NCBI GenBank assembly: GCA_963972195.1
Contig: CAXATH010000005.1
Location: forward strand, 153,606 to 217,605
Direction of reading: 5' to 3'
From: Litorimonas sp963972195
GTDB taxonomy: Bacteria > Pseudomonadota > Alphaproteobacteria > Caulobacterales > Maricaulaceae
DNA length: 64,000 nucleotides
The notes beneath the pieces are model-generated. The model saw only the letters and a program-made list of their open reading frames with translations. It did no database searches and had not been told where the DNA came from. Below are positions 15,851 through 24,686 of the stretch, one piece after another; within the stretch, counting starts at the first letter, position 1, and each line of letters starts with the position of its first letter. Both the position numbers and the translations under genes were made by a program.

Positions 15851-16229
15851 AGGGAACTCCTGTTAGATAAGGGGAATGATAATTATAAAGTTGAAAACTG
15901 TCGGTTTTTCACGGGCCGGGTGACGGGTTTGCAAATCGGGTGGGCGGATTGTCTTTCGCCAACCTGTATCGTTGCATGTCAGAGGCCTTTCAAACTGGAT
16001 GGGTCAAGCTGAAACAGAATGAGGGGGTAAATACACAACGAGGGGGAGTGCATTTCTCTGTTTCGCCTGACCCAAACTTGGGGACATAATTGACCTGTTT
16101 ACAAGTCATAATGCCTATAGCGCTGGAAGGATTATAGGTAATATACTAATTCATTATCCTATCCATAGCTTTAAGCTATAGAGAAACTTTAGTAAAACAG
16201 GGGAGGAAATTCCATGCGGGAAAAAGGAG
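15851..16229. other. Intergenic region upstream of the carbonic anhydrase operon
   Basis: No ORF with a ribosome-binding site is present in 379 bp. The stretch holds the inverted repeat at 16001-16073 and an AT-rich part (16120-16190) with a small palindrome TAGCTTTAAGCTA. It must contain the promoter of the leftward carbonic anhydrase-SulP operon, but I could not pick its hexamers with confidence. Confidence 0.5.
16001..16073. repeat. Long interrupted inverted repeat in the carbonic anhydrase upstream region
   Basis: GGGTCA-AGCT-GAAACAGA (16001-16018) faces TCTGTTTC-GCC-TGACCC (16057-16073), 14 paired bases with a small internal asymmetry, across 38 bases of spacer. The spacer includes two GAGGGGG motifs. 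It could be a cruciform, a two-site operator or an RNA hairpin. No T-run follows either arm. Confidence 0.6.
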
Positions 16230-17189
16230 TCATGAAGTTTTTTGGCCTCGGCTTTTAAATTGAGGGGCCTCGACTTTTTCGGACTGGCTCATCAAGTGAC
16301 AAGCCACCTTTCGAAATACCACGCCAATCTTTTCGAATTTTTCAGAGAGTGGAGAGGAGGGTCGCCATGTCAGGCTAATATGACGTTTGGCCAGAGGGTG
16401 ATCTATGCGCCGGACAATTAATTGCGGATCGCGCTTGGCCTCTGAAATGGCGTATAGACTTGGAAGAACCGCAATACCGCTACCCATAGACGCCATTTGG
16501 CGAATGGCATCCAAACTCGTGCCCTGATATTCCTCGCTAGTGGTGGCGCCAGCCTCGCTGGCCAGCCTCTCGACGACGTTGGAAAACTTTTGGCTGTTTC
16601 CAAGGGTAAGTAATTCCCGCCCTTGCAAGTCTTTGAGCTTTATCGGCCCACGAGAACTGGCGAGTTTGTCATCGGGAGGTACGCAGATATAAATATTTTC
16701 TGTCACGAGCAATAAGCTTTCCATTTCAGGGTGATCCTCCGGTGTGGAAAGAATAATGTCGAAACGGCCATCTTGTAATCGGGTCTGGAGGTCTTGTGTT
16801 AATTCCTCGCGAACGGCGAGGCGCAGCTCCGGGTAAGTCGTGTGAAGCTCTCGAGTGGCCTGCGGCAGGAGGTAAGGCCCTATGGTTGGCAGAACGCCCA
16901 AACGCACCCGCCCGGCCAGACGTCCGTCGGCTTCCTGCGCCAAGACTTTCAGCTCTTCCGTTTCGCGCAATATCAGTCGCGCGCGCCGCACCACCTCCTC
17001 GCCAACCGGAGTCATCATCGCGCCTTGCCGGCCGCGTTCCAATAATGTGATGGCGAGATGGTCTTCCATATCTTTTATTTGGGCGGAAAGGCTCGGCTGA
17101 CTAACAAAGCAGCGTTTGGCCGCGGCGCTGAACGATCCGGTTTCTGCAATTGCGACGAGATATTCAAGCTGCCGGAGAGTGGGTTTCAT
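16230..17189 (-). CDS. OxyR-like LysR-family regulator without the redox cysteines
   Basis: The 319-residue protein opens with a LysR helix-turn-helix (TLRQLEYLVAIAETGSFSAAA through SQPSLSAQI) followed by an effector domain resembling OxyR (LGVLPTIGPYLLP, GTSLDAIRQMASMGSGIAVLPSL). In OxyR the peroxide-sensing cysteines lie in a loop before GTSLETLR; here the equivalent loop reads LGNSQKFSNVVERLA, with no cysteine. The three cysteines present are elsewhere. It may therefore not sense peroxide by the disulfide switch, or may answer another signal. It stands alone and diverges from the LLM oxidoreductase gene at 17315, a plausible target. Confidence 0.85.
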   Translation of the reverse strand: MKPTLRQLEYLVAIAETGSFSAAAKRCFVSQPSLSAQIKDMEDHLAITLLERGRQGAMMTPVGEEVVRRARLILRETEELKVLAQEADGRLAGRVRLGVLPTIGPYLLPQATRELHTTYPELRLAVREELTQDLQTRLQDGRFDIILSTPEDHPEMESLLLVTENIYICVPPDDKLASSRGPIKLKDLQGRELLTLGNSQKFSNVVERLASEAGATTSEEYQGTSLDAIRQMASMGSGIAVLPSLYAISEAKRDPQLIVRRIDHPLAKRHISLTWRPSSPLSEKFEKIGVVFRKVACHLMSQSEKVEAPQFKSRGQKTS

Positions 17190-17314
17190 GAGGTGAACCT
17201 AAAGAGTTTCACCCTATGGCCAAATGAAATTTCTGTGATTCAGCCTATAGGTCGCAGGTGAGAATACGTTTCGAGCCCCTTTGAACAAAGGGGCGTCCGT
17301 CCCATATACAGCGT

Positions 17315-18310
17315 ATGAAAAATTTTTCCCTCCTCGATCTTTCTCCCGTTCCCGAAGGCCACACGACCGCTGAGGCGTTGTCCAACACTGTCGAGCTGGC
17401 GCAGTTAGCGGACGTGTCCGGCTATCACCGATTTTGGCTGGCCGAACATCATAACATGCCCGGCATAGCCAGTGCAGCGACCTCTGTTGTGATTGGACAT
17501 GTCGCGGCGGCGACCAACAATATCCGCGTCGGAGCGGGCGGCATCATGCTGCCCAATCACGCGCCGCTTATGGTGGCAGAGCAGTTCGGCACACTTGCCA
17601 CCCTTTTTCCAGACCGCATAGATCTCGGCCTTGGCCGCGCGCCGGGCACTGACATGACGACAACGCGGGCACTGCGGCGCAATACAGGCGCCAATGACAG
17701 GTTTCCGCAAGACGTGCAGGAATTGCTGCAATATTTCGGAGATGCGCAAGACGGTCAGAAAGTTCGCGCCATTCCGGGTGAAGGGACGAAAGTGCCAATC
17801 TGGATTCTCGGCTCAAGTCTTTACGGCGCGCAGCTCGCTGCCCACTTTGGATTGCCCTATGCGTTCGCTTCGCACTTTGCGCCGGCCATGCTCGAGCAAG
17901 CGCTCCAAATTTACCGCGAGACCTTTCAGCCATCTGAATATTTGGACGCCCCGCATTTTATGCTAGCCGCCGGAGTCTGTGTGGCAGATACGGATGAGGA
18001 AGCCGACTATTTGCGGTCGTCGCAAAAACTGGCATTTGCCAAATTGCGCTCGGGCAACCCCGGCAAGCTGCCGAAGCCCAGCCGCGATATTGACGCCCAA
18101 ATTCCCGCCGAGATGCAGGCACAAATTGCGCATGCTATGTCCTGTTCGGCTGTTGGGTCTCCGGAAACGGCAGAAGCCCAGCTCCGAGTGTTGATAGATA
18201 CATTTGAGCCGGACGAAATTATTGTTACCGGGATGATCCACGACCATAAGGCGCGGATGAAGTCATTCGAAAAGGCTGCGGATATTCTGCAAAGCTTGCG
18301 CGAGGACTAG
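17315..18310 (+). CDS. LLM-class flavin-dependent oxidoreductase
   Basis: The 331-residue protein is a bacterial-luciferase-like monooxygenase of the MsnO8/YhbW type. Recognisable segments are the N-terminal LLDLSPVPEG, FWLAEHHNMPGIA, VGAGGIMLPNHAPL and DLGLGRAPGTD, which shape the flavin pocket. Family members use reduced FMN, usually supplied by a separate reductase, to oxidise small organics; the substrate here is unknown. The gene diverges from the OxyR-like regulator with about 125 bp between starts. A bidirectional terminator at 18347-18376 separates it from the convergent TonB receptor. Confidence 0.93.
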   Translation: MKNFSLLDLSPVPEGHTTAEALSNTVELAQLADVSGYHRFWLAEHHNMPGIASAATSVVIGHVAAATNNIRVGAGGIMLPNHAPLMVAEQFGTLATLFPDRIDLGLGRAPGTDMTTTRALRRNTGANDRFPQDVQELLQYFGDAQDGQKVRAIPGEGTKVPIWILGSSLYGAQLAAHFGLPYAFASHFAPAMLEQALQIYRETFQPSEYLDAPHFMLAAGVCVADTDEEADYLRSSQKLAFAKLRSGNPGKLPKPSRDIDAQIPAEMQAQIAHAMSCSAVGSPETAEAQLRVLIDTFEPDEIIVTGMIHDHKARMKSFEKAADILQSLRED

Positions 18311-18346
18311 CTTCGAGGCCATCTCCAGGTTGCGCGGTCAGAGCAT

Positions 18347-18376
18347 AAAAAAAGGTAGCGATGAACGCTACCTTTT
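18347..18376. terminator. Bidirectional terminator between convergent genes
   Basis: GGTAGCG (18354-18360) and CGCTACC (18366-18372) form the stem, flanked by A7 on the left and T4 on the right, so it can end both the LLM oxidoreductase transcript and the leftward TonB receptor transcript. Confidence 0.85.
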
Positions 18377-18413
18377 AAGGTCAAGCTAGGAGGAAATAGC
18401 TTTTGACCAGTCT

Positions 18414-20684
18414 CTAATAATCGAAGTTCAGCTCTACTCCGACCTGACGCCCGCGGCTGAGGGGCGCAAATGTTCCGCCGAGCGGGACGCCGCCGAGGGC
18501 CGCTGGCAGCTGCGTGTCATTGCCGTGTTGCACATCATTGGTGAGGTTCTTCCCGTAGATGGTAAAGGAGACATTGTCGCTGCCCAGTCCGAATGTCAGG
18601 CTACCATCGACGCGGTCAGCGGGGTTAAGTATCCCTAGATTGCTATCTGTATAGGCAGCGCCGTCTCTGTGTGCGTAATTCACATTTAATGTGGTCTCAC
18701 CCAAAGCCGGGATATTTGTCGAATAGATAAATCCGGCATTGGCCGTCCAAGGAGACAAGCGGGCCAGATCCAGATCTTCGTCTGCCCCGTCAATGACGCC
18801 GTCACTGTTCAAGTCGAAAATTACCGACGTATAATCGCCGTCTGTATAGCCTACAGACCCCGTAAGTACGAGATTGTCTGTAACCGGATATGTCGCTTCC
18901 AATTCAAAACCGCGAATATCAGCGTCTGCTACATTCCGGATAACTTGTACGACGCCAGTTGTCGGGTCTGACAGGTTGATTTCCCGCTGTAGATCCTTGG
19001 CCTTGTTAAAGAAGGCCGCGCCGTTGAACCGGGCGCCCAAAATGGGCTCCGATTTAAAACCGAGCTCAAAAGAATCGATCTGTTCGTCTTGGAAAGGACC
19101 GGGGCCAAAATTGACAGTGTCAGCCGCTGTGTTCCGGAAATTGTAACCCCCAGCGCGGAAAGAGCGTGACCAATGGCCGTAAACTCGGAGGTCTTCATTT
19201 ACCTCATATCCGAAACCAACTTTCGGAGACCAGTTGGATGTTTCAAATGTATCGTTGAAGTCGAAGCCACATTCTCTGGAAGAGCGCGGATCGCGTGGAA
19301 CAACGGTACATGGTGAATTCACATTTGCGACAAGTGAGGCTATCTGAACGTCTTTACGTTCGTCGGAATAACGTATCCCGGCGTTGAAACTCAGCTTGTC
19401 CGTTAAATCATATTCACCGGCCGCAAAGACTCCAATCGTCTCGGAATCCTGAAATCCGCCGCCGTCTTGTGTCAAGGCAGGTCTTACGCCGCCTGTTGCA
19501 ACGCCCAATAGGTCACGTTGTTCGCCGTAAAAAAGGTCCTGAGTGAAGTAGAAAAGCCCCGTCGTGAAATCGAGCCTGTCGTCCAGAAAGCGGCCATTAT
19601 AGCGAATTTCATTAGAGAACTGTTCCTGGTCGGTGGCGAAATTGGCATGGAAGAAATAGCCGGGCGAGGCGTCAATATCGCTTCGTCCAAACTGAGTATA
19701 GCTCCTATAGCCGAAGATATTTGTTATCGTACCGTTGCCAAAGCCGACATCCAAATCCGCCCGGGCGCTGAACTGATCCCATTCGGCGTCGTTGGAGCCT
19801 GTTTCATCTATAGAGAAGTCGAAAGTTTCGCGGTCGAAATTGACAACCTGGCCGTCAATGCCGGAGCCATTTGTGTGACTTTGGGCCGCGGGGCCGTCGC
19901 CTTTGGTGTCGCCCATTTCATATTTTAAGAGTAATTCAAAGTTATCACCGGGTGTAAATTTGGCGCCTGTCCGAATGAGGGTTGTCTCGGATTCGCCGTG
20001 ATTTTCGCCGTTGAAGGAGTTTTCGAACCAGCCTTTGTCATTATTGTGGTAGACGCCGACCTTTACCGAAAGAAGATCCTCGACAACAGAGCCGGACATG
20101 GTGCCGGAGGCAAAGTAATTTGCGCCCGTTCCGCGAAGGCCGGATTCAGCCGCTAGCTTTCCTTTGAATGTAAACTCTTCTGTCGGATCGCCTGTGTTGA
20201 TCAGAACCGCACCGCCCGTCACATTGCGGCCGAATAAGACGCCTTGTGGGCCGCGCAAAGTTTCGACGGACTGAAGATCAAATGTATCCAGAACAACGCC
20301 GGCATTAATGCCCAGATAGACGCCGTCAACAAACACCCCCACCGCCGGGTCGATTGACGGAATAGAGGAGTTTACCCCAAGGCCTCGAATGGAAAAGTTG
20401 GCTGTGCCTTTTGCTGTGGCAATATCATCAAGCGCCACATTGGGCATTTTAAAGCTCAGGCTGGAAATATCCCGGACTTGCAAAGCGTCAAGTTGGTCCT
20501 CCCCGAAAGCCGTAATCGCCACGGATGTGTCCTGCACATTTTCTCCGCCAGCCTTCTTGGTCGCTGTGACGATGATTTCGTCCGTCAGGACACTGGAAGC
20601 TTGAGCGTAGGCATTGGCTGGCATCAAGGCGGCCGCAGCAATGAGTGAAACGGCAGACACATTTGTAGTGAAAAAAGCGCGCAT
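18414..20684 (-). CDS. TonB-dependent outer-membrane receptor
   Basis: The 756-residue protein has a signal peptide (ending near residue 28 at AYAQ), a plug domain (about 45-160, with SVAITAFGEDQLDALQ and ETLRGPQGVLFGRN) and a beta-barrel that ends in the aromatic terminus ELNFDY. Such receptors import large or scarce substrates with energy from TonB. The family resembles the generic Caulobacter-type receptors; no siderophore-specific feature stands out and the substrate is unknown. It diverges from a LysR regulator at 20798, and an inverted AT-rich site lies between them, suggesting local control. Confidence 0.95.
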   Translation of the reverse strand: MRAFFTTNVSAVSLIAAAALMPANAYAQASSVLTDEIIVTATKKAGGENVQDTSVAITAFGEDQLDALQVRDISSLSFKMPNVALDDIATAKGTANFSIRGLGVNSSIPSIDPAVGVFVDGVYLGINAGVVLDTFDLQSVETLRGPQGVLFGRNVTGGAVLINTGDPTEEFTFKGKLAAESGLRGTGANYFASGTMSGSVVEDLLSVKVGVYHNNDKGWFENSFNGENHGESETTLIRTGAKFTPGDNFELLLKYEMGDTKGDGPAAQSHTNGSGIDGQVVNFDRETFDFSIDETGSNDAEWDQFSARADLDVGFGNGTITNIFGYRSYTQFGRSDIDASPGYFFHANFATDQEQFSNEIRYNGRFLDDRLDFTTGLFYFTQDLFYGEQRDLLGVATGGVRPALTQDGGGFQDSETIGVFAAGEYDLTDKLSFNAGIRYSDERKDVQIASLVANVNSPCTVVPRDPRSSRECGFDFNDTFETSNWSPKVGFGYEVNEDLRVYGHWSRSFRAGGYNFRNTAADTVNFGPGPFQDEQIDSFELGFKSEPILGARFNGAAFFNKAKDLQREINLSDPTTGVVQVIRNVADADIRGFELEATYPVTDNLVLTGSVGYTDGDYTSVIFDLNSDGVIDGADEDLDLARLSPWTANAGFIYSTNIPALGETTLNVNYAHRDGAAYTDSNLGILNPADRVDGSLTFGLGSDNVSFTIYGKNLTNDVQHGNDTQLPAALGGVPLGGTFAPLSRGRQVGVELNFDY

Positions 20685-20745
20685 ATAGATTTCCCCGAAA
20701 TTATAATTTCATTTTATATTTCACCTTCGCGGCTTTGGACTCGGG

Positions 20746-20788
20746 ATACAAATATATTTATTATTGTTACTTCCGCTAAAATATGTAT
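20746..20788. promoter_or_regulatory. Possible LysR-regulator site between divergent receptor and regulator genes
   Basis: ATACAAATATATTTA (20746-20760) and TAAAATATGTAT (20777-20788) form an imperfect inverted repeat in a 113-bp divergent region. LysR proteins commonly bind interrupted AT-rich dyads next to their own gene. The assignment is by position and symmetry only. Confidence 0.4.
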
Positions 20789-20797
20789 TTATGAGCA

Positions 20798-21730
20798 ATG
20801 CTCAAATTTGATTATATCCGGCATTTCATCGCGACTGCTGAAACAGGGAGCATTAAAGACGCCGCCGAGAAAATCCGAATTTCTCCAACCTCTATTCGTC
20901 ATTCGATAGAGAAATTGGAAACGGGATTAAATGCGACGCTTTTCGTGAGACGCCCCTCCGAAGGCGTTTCGCTGACTAATGACGGCTACCGCCTGCTTGA
21001 GCGGACAACACATTTAATAAGCGATGTCGAAGATATTGAATCGCTTTTCATCACGTCGAAGAGAAAGCTCCGGGGCAATCTCATTATCGGCTGCCAGGAG
21101 GGACTGACTTGGTCTCTCGTTCCGCGCGCCATCGAGTTGATGAACCAGGCGCACCCCGATGTGAATATTTCGGTTAAAACGGTCTGGATGGAAACGCAGT
21201 TTGAAACGCTTGAAAAGGCTGAGGTCGACGTGCTCCTGACCTTCACTTTGGAGGAAGTCAAAGACAAGAGATATCAGGCAAATGTGCTCTGCCGCCCGCA
21301 AGCCTGCGCCATGATGCGTAAAGGTCACGACCTTGATAATGGAAAGCCTGTGAAGCTCTCTGACCTCGCTAATTATCCTCACATCTTCATTCAGGACGGT
21401 CCGGCGATGACCTTGTTTTCAGGTATGTATCAAAAAGTGGATCTGGAGCCCGTGATATATATGTATAGTAATATCAGCACCGGTGCTCAGTCCGTTGTTG
21501 GCCGGACGGACGCTATCTCCTTACGCATTCTTCGCCCCGCCATTGGGCTCACGCCCTTGGGAGACGGGATGGTCGTGCCGATGATAAAAGATAAAGTTCA
21601 AAAGCCCTGGCTTGTCGCCATGACGAACAAGATAAAGCGCCCTTTAGCCCTCGATAAAAGAACCGAGTTTATCAGAATCTGCCACGAGCTGTTCGATGGC
21701 GGCCAGATGAAAAAGCATATTTATTATTAG
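20798..21730 (+). CDS. LysR-family transcriptional regulator
   Basis: The 310-residue protein has an N-terminal LysR helix-turn-helix (FIATAETGSIKDAAEKIRISPTS ... HSIEKLE, residues 9-45) and a substrate-binding domain from about residue 90 (LRGNLIIGCQEGLTWSLVPRAIELM). It diverges from the TonB receptor and is followed convergently by an alpha/beta hydrolase, so the receptor is the likeliest target and the hydrolase a possible partner in using the imported compound. The effector is not evident from sequence. Confidence 0.92.
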   Translation: MLKFDYIRHFIATAETGSIKDAAEKIRISPTSIRHSIEKLETGLNATLFVRRPSEGVSLTNDGYRLLERTTHLISDVEDIESLFITSKRKLRGNLIIGCQEGLTWSLVPRAIELMNQAHPDVNISVKTVWMETQFETLEKAEVDVLLTFTLEEVKDKRYQANVLCRPQACAMMRKGHDLDNGKPVKLSDLANYPHIFIQDGPAMTLFSGMYQKVDLEPVIYMYSNISTGAQSVVGRTDAISLRILRPAIGLTPLGDGMVVPMIKDKVQKPWLVAMTNKIKRPLALDKRTEFIRICHELFDGGQMKKHIYY

Positions 21731-21764
21731 TTCATTGCCCAAAGAGGGGTTTAAAGAGAACCTT

Positions 21765-22796
21765 TTACGGCTCTTTCAGATAACTTTGAAGCGCGGCGAT
21801 AAATGCCTCATAATCCTCTAAATGCGGGAGATGACCAATGCCCGGAAACTCCACCAGTTTCGAGTTTGGAATTCGCGCTGCCGCCTGTTTGCCGAGGCGG
21901 TCATAACGGCCAAGTTCCTGACGATCCGTCTCGCTCACCAAATCCTTATTCAGGGCCGAGCGATCGCGTGTGCCAATCAATAAGAGTGTTGGCATCTCAA
22001 GTTTATCCAAATCCTGCACCACGGGTTGGGTGTAGATCATATCATATTGCAGAGCACTGATGCGGGCGAGGCGAGGGTAGTCCAGACTCTGAAGCGGCGC
22101 GGAAAAGACGTCTAGGCTTCGGTCAAATTTCTCTGACCATTTCCCGTCATAATAGCTCTCGCGCATATAGGATTTCATCTTGTCCCGCGTCATATCGAGA
22201 TTGCGCGCTTCCCACTCTTCCACGGTGCGGTAGGGTGTGAGCGCTTGGTAATCCTCAAGTCCCAGCGGGTTAAGCAATATGAGCGTCTCTACGCGCTCCG
22301 GATAGCTTAGCGCCATTCGGGTTGCCAAAACGCCGCCTGTTGAATGGCCCAGAATCGTGGCCGTTTCGACCTCCAGATGATCCAATAATTCCAAAGTTTG
22401 CGAGCCGAGGCGCTGGAAACTAAACGGCCCCATCGGCTTGCTGCTTTTGCCCCACCCAATATGATCCGGGATGATGACATGGTGGCCCGACGCGGCAAGG
22501 TCGCGCGCTGTCTGGCCCCAATAATCACCTGTGAAGTTTTTACCGTGCAAGAGAACAATTGTACGCCCGCTGGCTTCTGCGGTGGGGGCGACGTCCTGAT
22601 ATGACAGGACGAGCGGCCTCCCCGCATCATCTGTCGCGTCCAGTTCCAAACTCTGGCTCGGATAGGGATAGTCAATAGATTCCAGATTTATTCCGCTGAC
22701 AGGGGAAGTGGATGTCTCCTGAGCCGCTGCTGTCGTGCAAAGAGCGGGCGCTAAGAATAGGGTCCCGGCAAATATAATAGATTTGAATGAGGTCAT
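21765..22796 (-). CDS. Exported alpha/beta-fold hydrolase
   Basis: The 343-residue protein starts with a signal peptide (SIIFAGTLFLAPALCTTAAAQ) and so acts in the periplasm or outside. The alpha/beta-hydrolase core shows the oxyanion segment VLLHGKNFTGDYWG, the nucleophile elbow GHSTGG and the late histidine in FPGIGHLPHLE. The enzyme probably splits an ester or related bond; the substrate is unknown. It is convergent with the LysR gene. Its promoter region (22797-22895) also separates it from the trehalose operon, which runs in the same direction. Confidence 0.88.
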   Translation of the reverse strand: MTSFKSIIFAGTLFLAPALCTTAAAQETSTSPVSGINLESIDYPYPSQSLELDATDDAGRPLVLSYQDVAPTAEASGRTIVLLHGKNFTGDYWGQTARDLAASGHHVIIPDHIGWGKSSKPMGPFSFQRLGSQTLELLDHLEVETATILGHSTGGVLATRMALSYPERVETLILLNPLGLEDYQALTPYRTVEEWEARNLDMTRDKMKSYMRESYYDGKWSEKFDRSLDVFSAPLQSLDYPRLARISALQYDMIYTQPVVQDLDKLEMPTLLLIGTRDRSALNKDLVSETDRQELGRYDRLGKQAAARIPNSKLVEFPGIGHLPHLEDYEAFIAALQSYLKEP

Positions 22797-22895
22797 AATA
22801 TTGGGTTCTCAAGGTTTAGACGGCGGAAGAAATTAATCTTTCACAAATTGCAAAGCCTCGCGTCTTTATTTGTTCCCTCCGACCGACAGGGGTAT

Positions 22896-24686
22896 CTAGA
22901 TTGTTTCCGTCCACTTCCGGCTCAGCAAGGCAGCGGAATTAATTATGCCGACCATGCAGTAGGTTTGCGGGAAATTGCCCCAAAGTTCGCCGGTCTCTGT
23001 GTCGACATCCTCGGAGAGAAGACCGAGATGGTTGCGAGTGGAAAGAATGTTTTCGAACAGGCGGCGGGCTTCGTCCTTGCGGCCAATGCGCGAGAGTGCG
23101 TCGATATACCAGAAGGTACAGGCGGTGAAGGCGGTCTCGGGCCGACCAAAGTCATCCTCGACTTTATAGCGATAAATGTGATCGCCTTCGCGGAGTTCGG
23201 CCTCGATGGCTTCGACCGTGCCGACATATCGAGGATCTTGCGCAGAGATAAATCCGATTTCCGCCATGAGCAGGACAGAAGCGTCGAGTGCTTCCCCGCC
23301 GAAGGCGGCGGTGAAGGCGTTGCGCTCTTCATTCCAGGCTTCGGCGAGGATTTTCTGATGGATGAGACCCGCACGTTCTTCCCAATAAGTTTCGCGGTCA
23401 GTCTGCCCCAGATGCGCGGCGATTCGGGAAAGGCGGTCACACGCCGCCCAGCACATGATCGCCGAAGAGGTGTGCACTTGGGCGATGGTCCGAAACTCCC
23501 AGATACCCGCATCGGGCTGATCGTGCATGGCATAGGCGCGTTCGCCCACCGGCTCGAGTGCTTTGAACTCGGCGAGGCCGGGATTATTTAAGAGGCGTTT
23601 GTCGAAAAAGCTTTGCGCGACGCCGAGCACAATTTGGCCGTATACGTCATGCTGAATGTGTTCTGCTGCCTGATTCCCAACGCGCACCGGGCCCATATTG
23701 CCATAGCCGGGCAAAGCCTCGGCAATGGTCTCGGTGAGGTTTTCTTCCAAGCTAATGCCGTAAACGGGCTGGATATGGCCCCCCTTGGAATGTGAGACGA
23801 TATTTCTCACCCAGCGCATATAATGCTCGAGCGTTTCCATCTCGGATAAGCGGTTCAGGGCTGTTACCGAGAAATAGGCGTCTCGAATCCAGCAATAACG
23901 GTAGTCCCAATTTCGCTGGGACCCGGAGTGTTCCGGGATAGAGGTTGTCAGCGCGGCAACAATGCCGCCCGTTTCCTCAAACACGCAGAGTTTAAGCGTA
24001 ATGGCAGCGCGGATAACGGCGTCTTGCCATTCAATCGGGATAGCTAGGCTGCGCGACCAGCGATACCAGTAGCTCGCCGTGCGGCGGTACCAATCATCTG
24101 CCAGAGCATGGACGCTATCGGCCAGAGCTTCGTCGGCGTTGAGGATAAAGGTTACATCATTGTCGAGCAGAAACTGGGTTCCGTTCATGACATAAGAAAC
24201 GGGGGCGTCTGTGGTAATACGAAAACGGGTGTCTTCGGATTCATAACGGATATGATTGACCCCGCGCTTGGGTTTAATCTTTGTTTTCCCCCATTCAGCT
24301 TCGACAGATAAAGTGATTGCAATTTTAGGCTCACCCGCAATGACATGAAACTGCCGCACGACGGCGGCGGGACGGAAGGTGCGTCCGTTTTTGTCAAAGC
24401 GAGGCGAAAAATCGACAATTTCCAATATGCTGCCGTCTTTCGCTTCTAGGCGGGTACGGAGAATTGCCGTGTTTTTCTCGTAACTCTGGCTGTGTTTTTC
24501 CAGCCCCTCCATCCAGACGCCGAACGTGCCGCCGCCATTCATGAGGCTGTTAAAGACGGGCTCTCCGTCCAGACGCGGGAGGCAAAGCCAGCGGTAAGCT
24601 CCGCGTCTGTCTATCAGTCCGGCGACCGTGCCATTGCCGACAATACCCAGATCCAAACCTTGTTCTGTTTTACTTTTCTGCGTCAT
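22896..24686 (-). CDS. Glycoside hydrolase family 15 protein (glucoamylase/trehalase type)
   Basis: The 596-residue cytoplasmic enzyme begins with the GH15 N-terminal segment LDLGIVGNGTVAGLIDRRGAYRWLCLPR and continues into an (alpha/alpha)6 barrel with SQRNWDYRYCWIRDAYF, a GH15 signature. Family members release glucose from alpha-glucans or hydrolyse trehalose. It overlaps otsB by 17 bases and is the third gene of an otsA-otsB-GH15 operon. A trehalase role, turning over the trehalose made by the other two, fits the context, as for mycobacterial GH15 trehalases, but glucan hydrolysis is not excluded. Confidence 0.9.
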   Translation of the reverse strand: MTQKSKTEQGLDLGIVGNGTVAGLIDRRGAYRWLCLPRLDGEPVFNSLMNGGGTFGVWMEGLEKHSQSYEKNTAILRTRLEAKDGSILEIVDFSPRFDKNGRTFRPAAVVRQFHVIAGEPKIAITLSVEAEWGKTKIKPKRGVNHIRYESEDTRFRITTDAPVSYVMNGTQFLLDNDVTFILNADEALADSVHALADDWYRRTASYWYRWSRSLAIPIEWQDAVIRAAITLKLCVFEETGGIVAALTTSIPEHSGSQRNWDYRYCWIRDAYFSVTALNRLSEMETLEHYMRWVRNIVSHSKGGHIQPVYGISLEENLTETIAEALPGYGNMGPVRVGNQAAEHIQHDVYGQIVLGVAQSFFDKRLLNNPGLAEFKALEPVGERAYAMHDQPDAGIWEFRTIAQVHTSSAIMCWAACDRLSRIAAHLGQTDRETYWEERAGLIHQKILAEAWNEERNAFTAAFGGEALDASVLLMAEIGFISAQDPRYVGTVEAIEAELREGDHIYRYKVEDDFGRPETAFTACTFWYIDALSRIGRKDEARRLFENILSTRNHLGLLSEDVDTETGELWGNFPQTYCMVGIINSAALLSRKWTETI

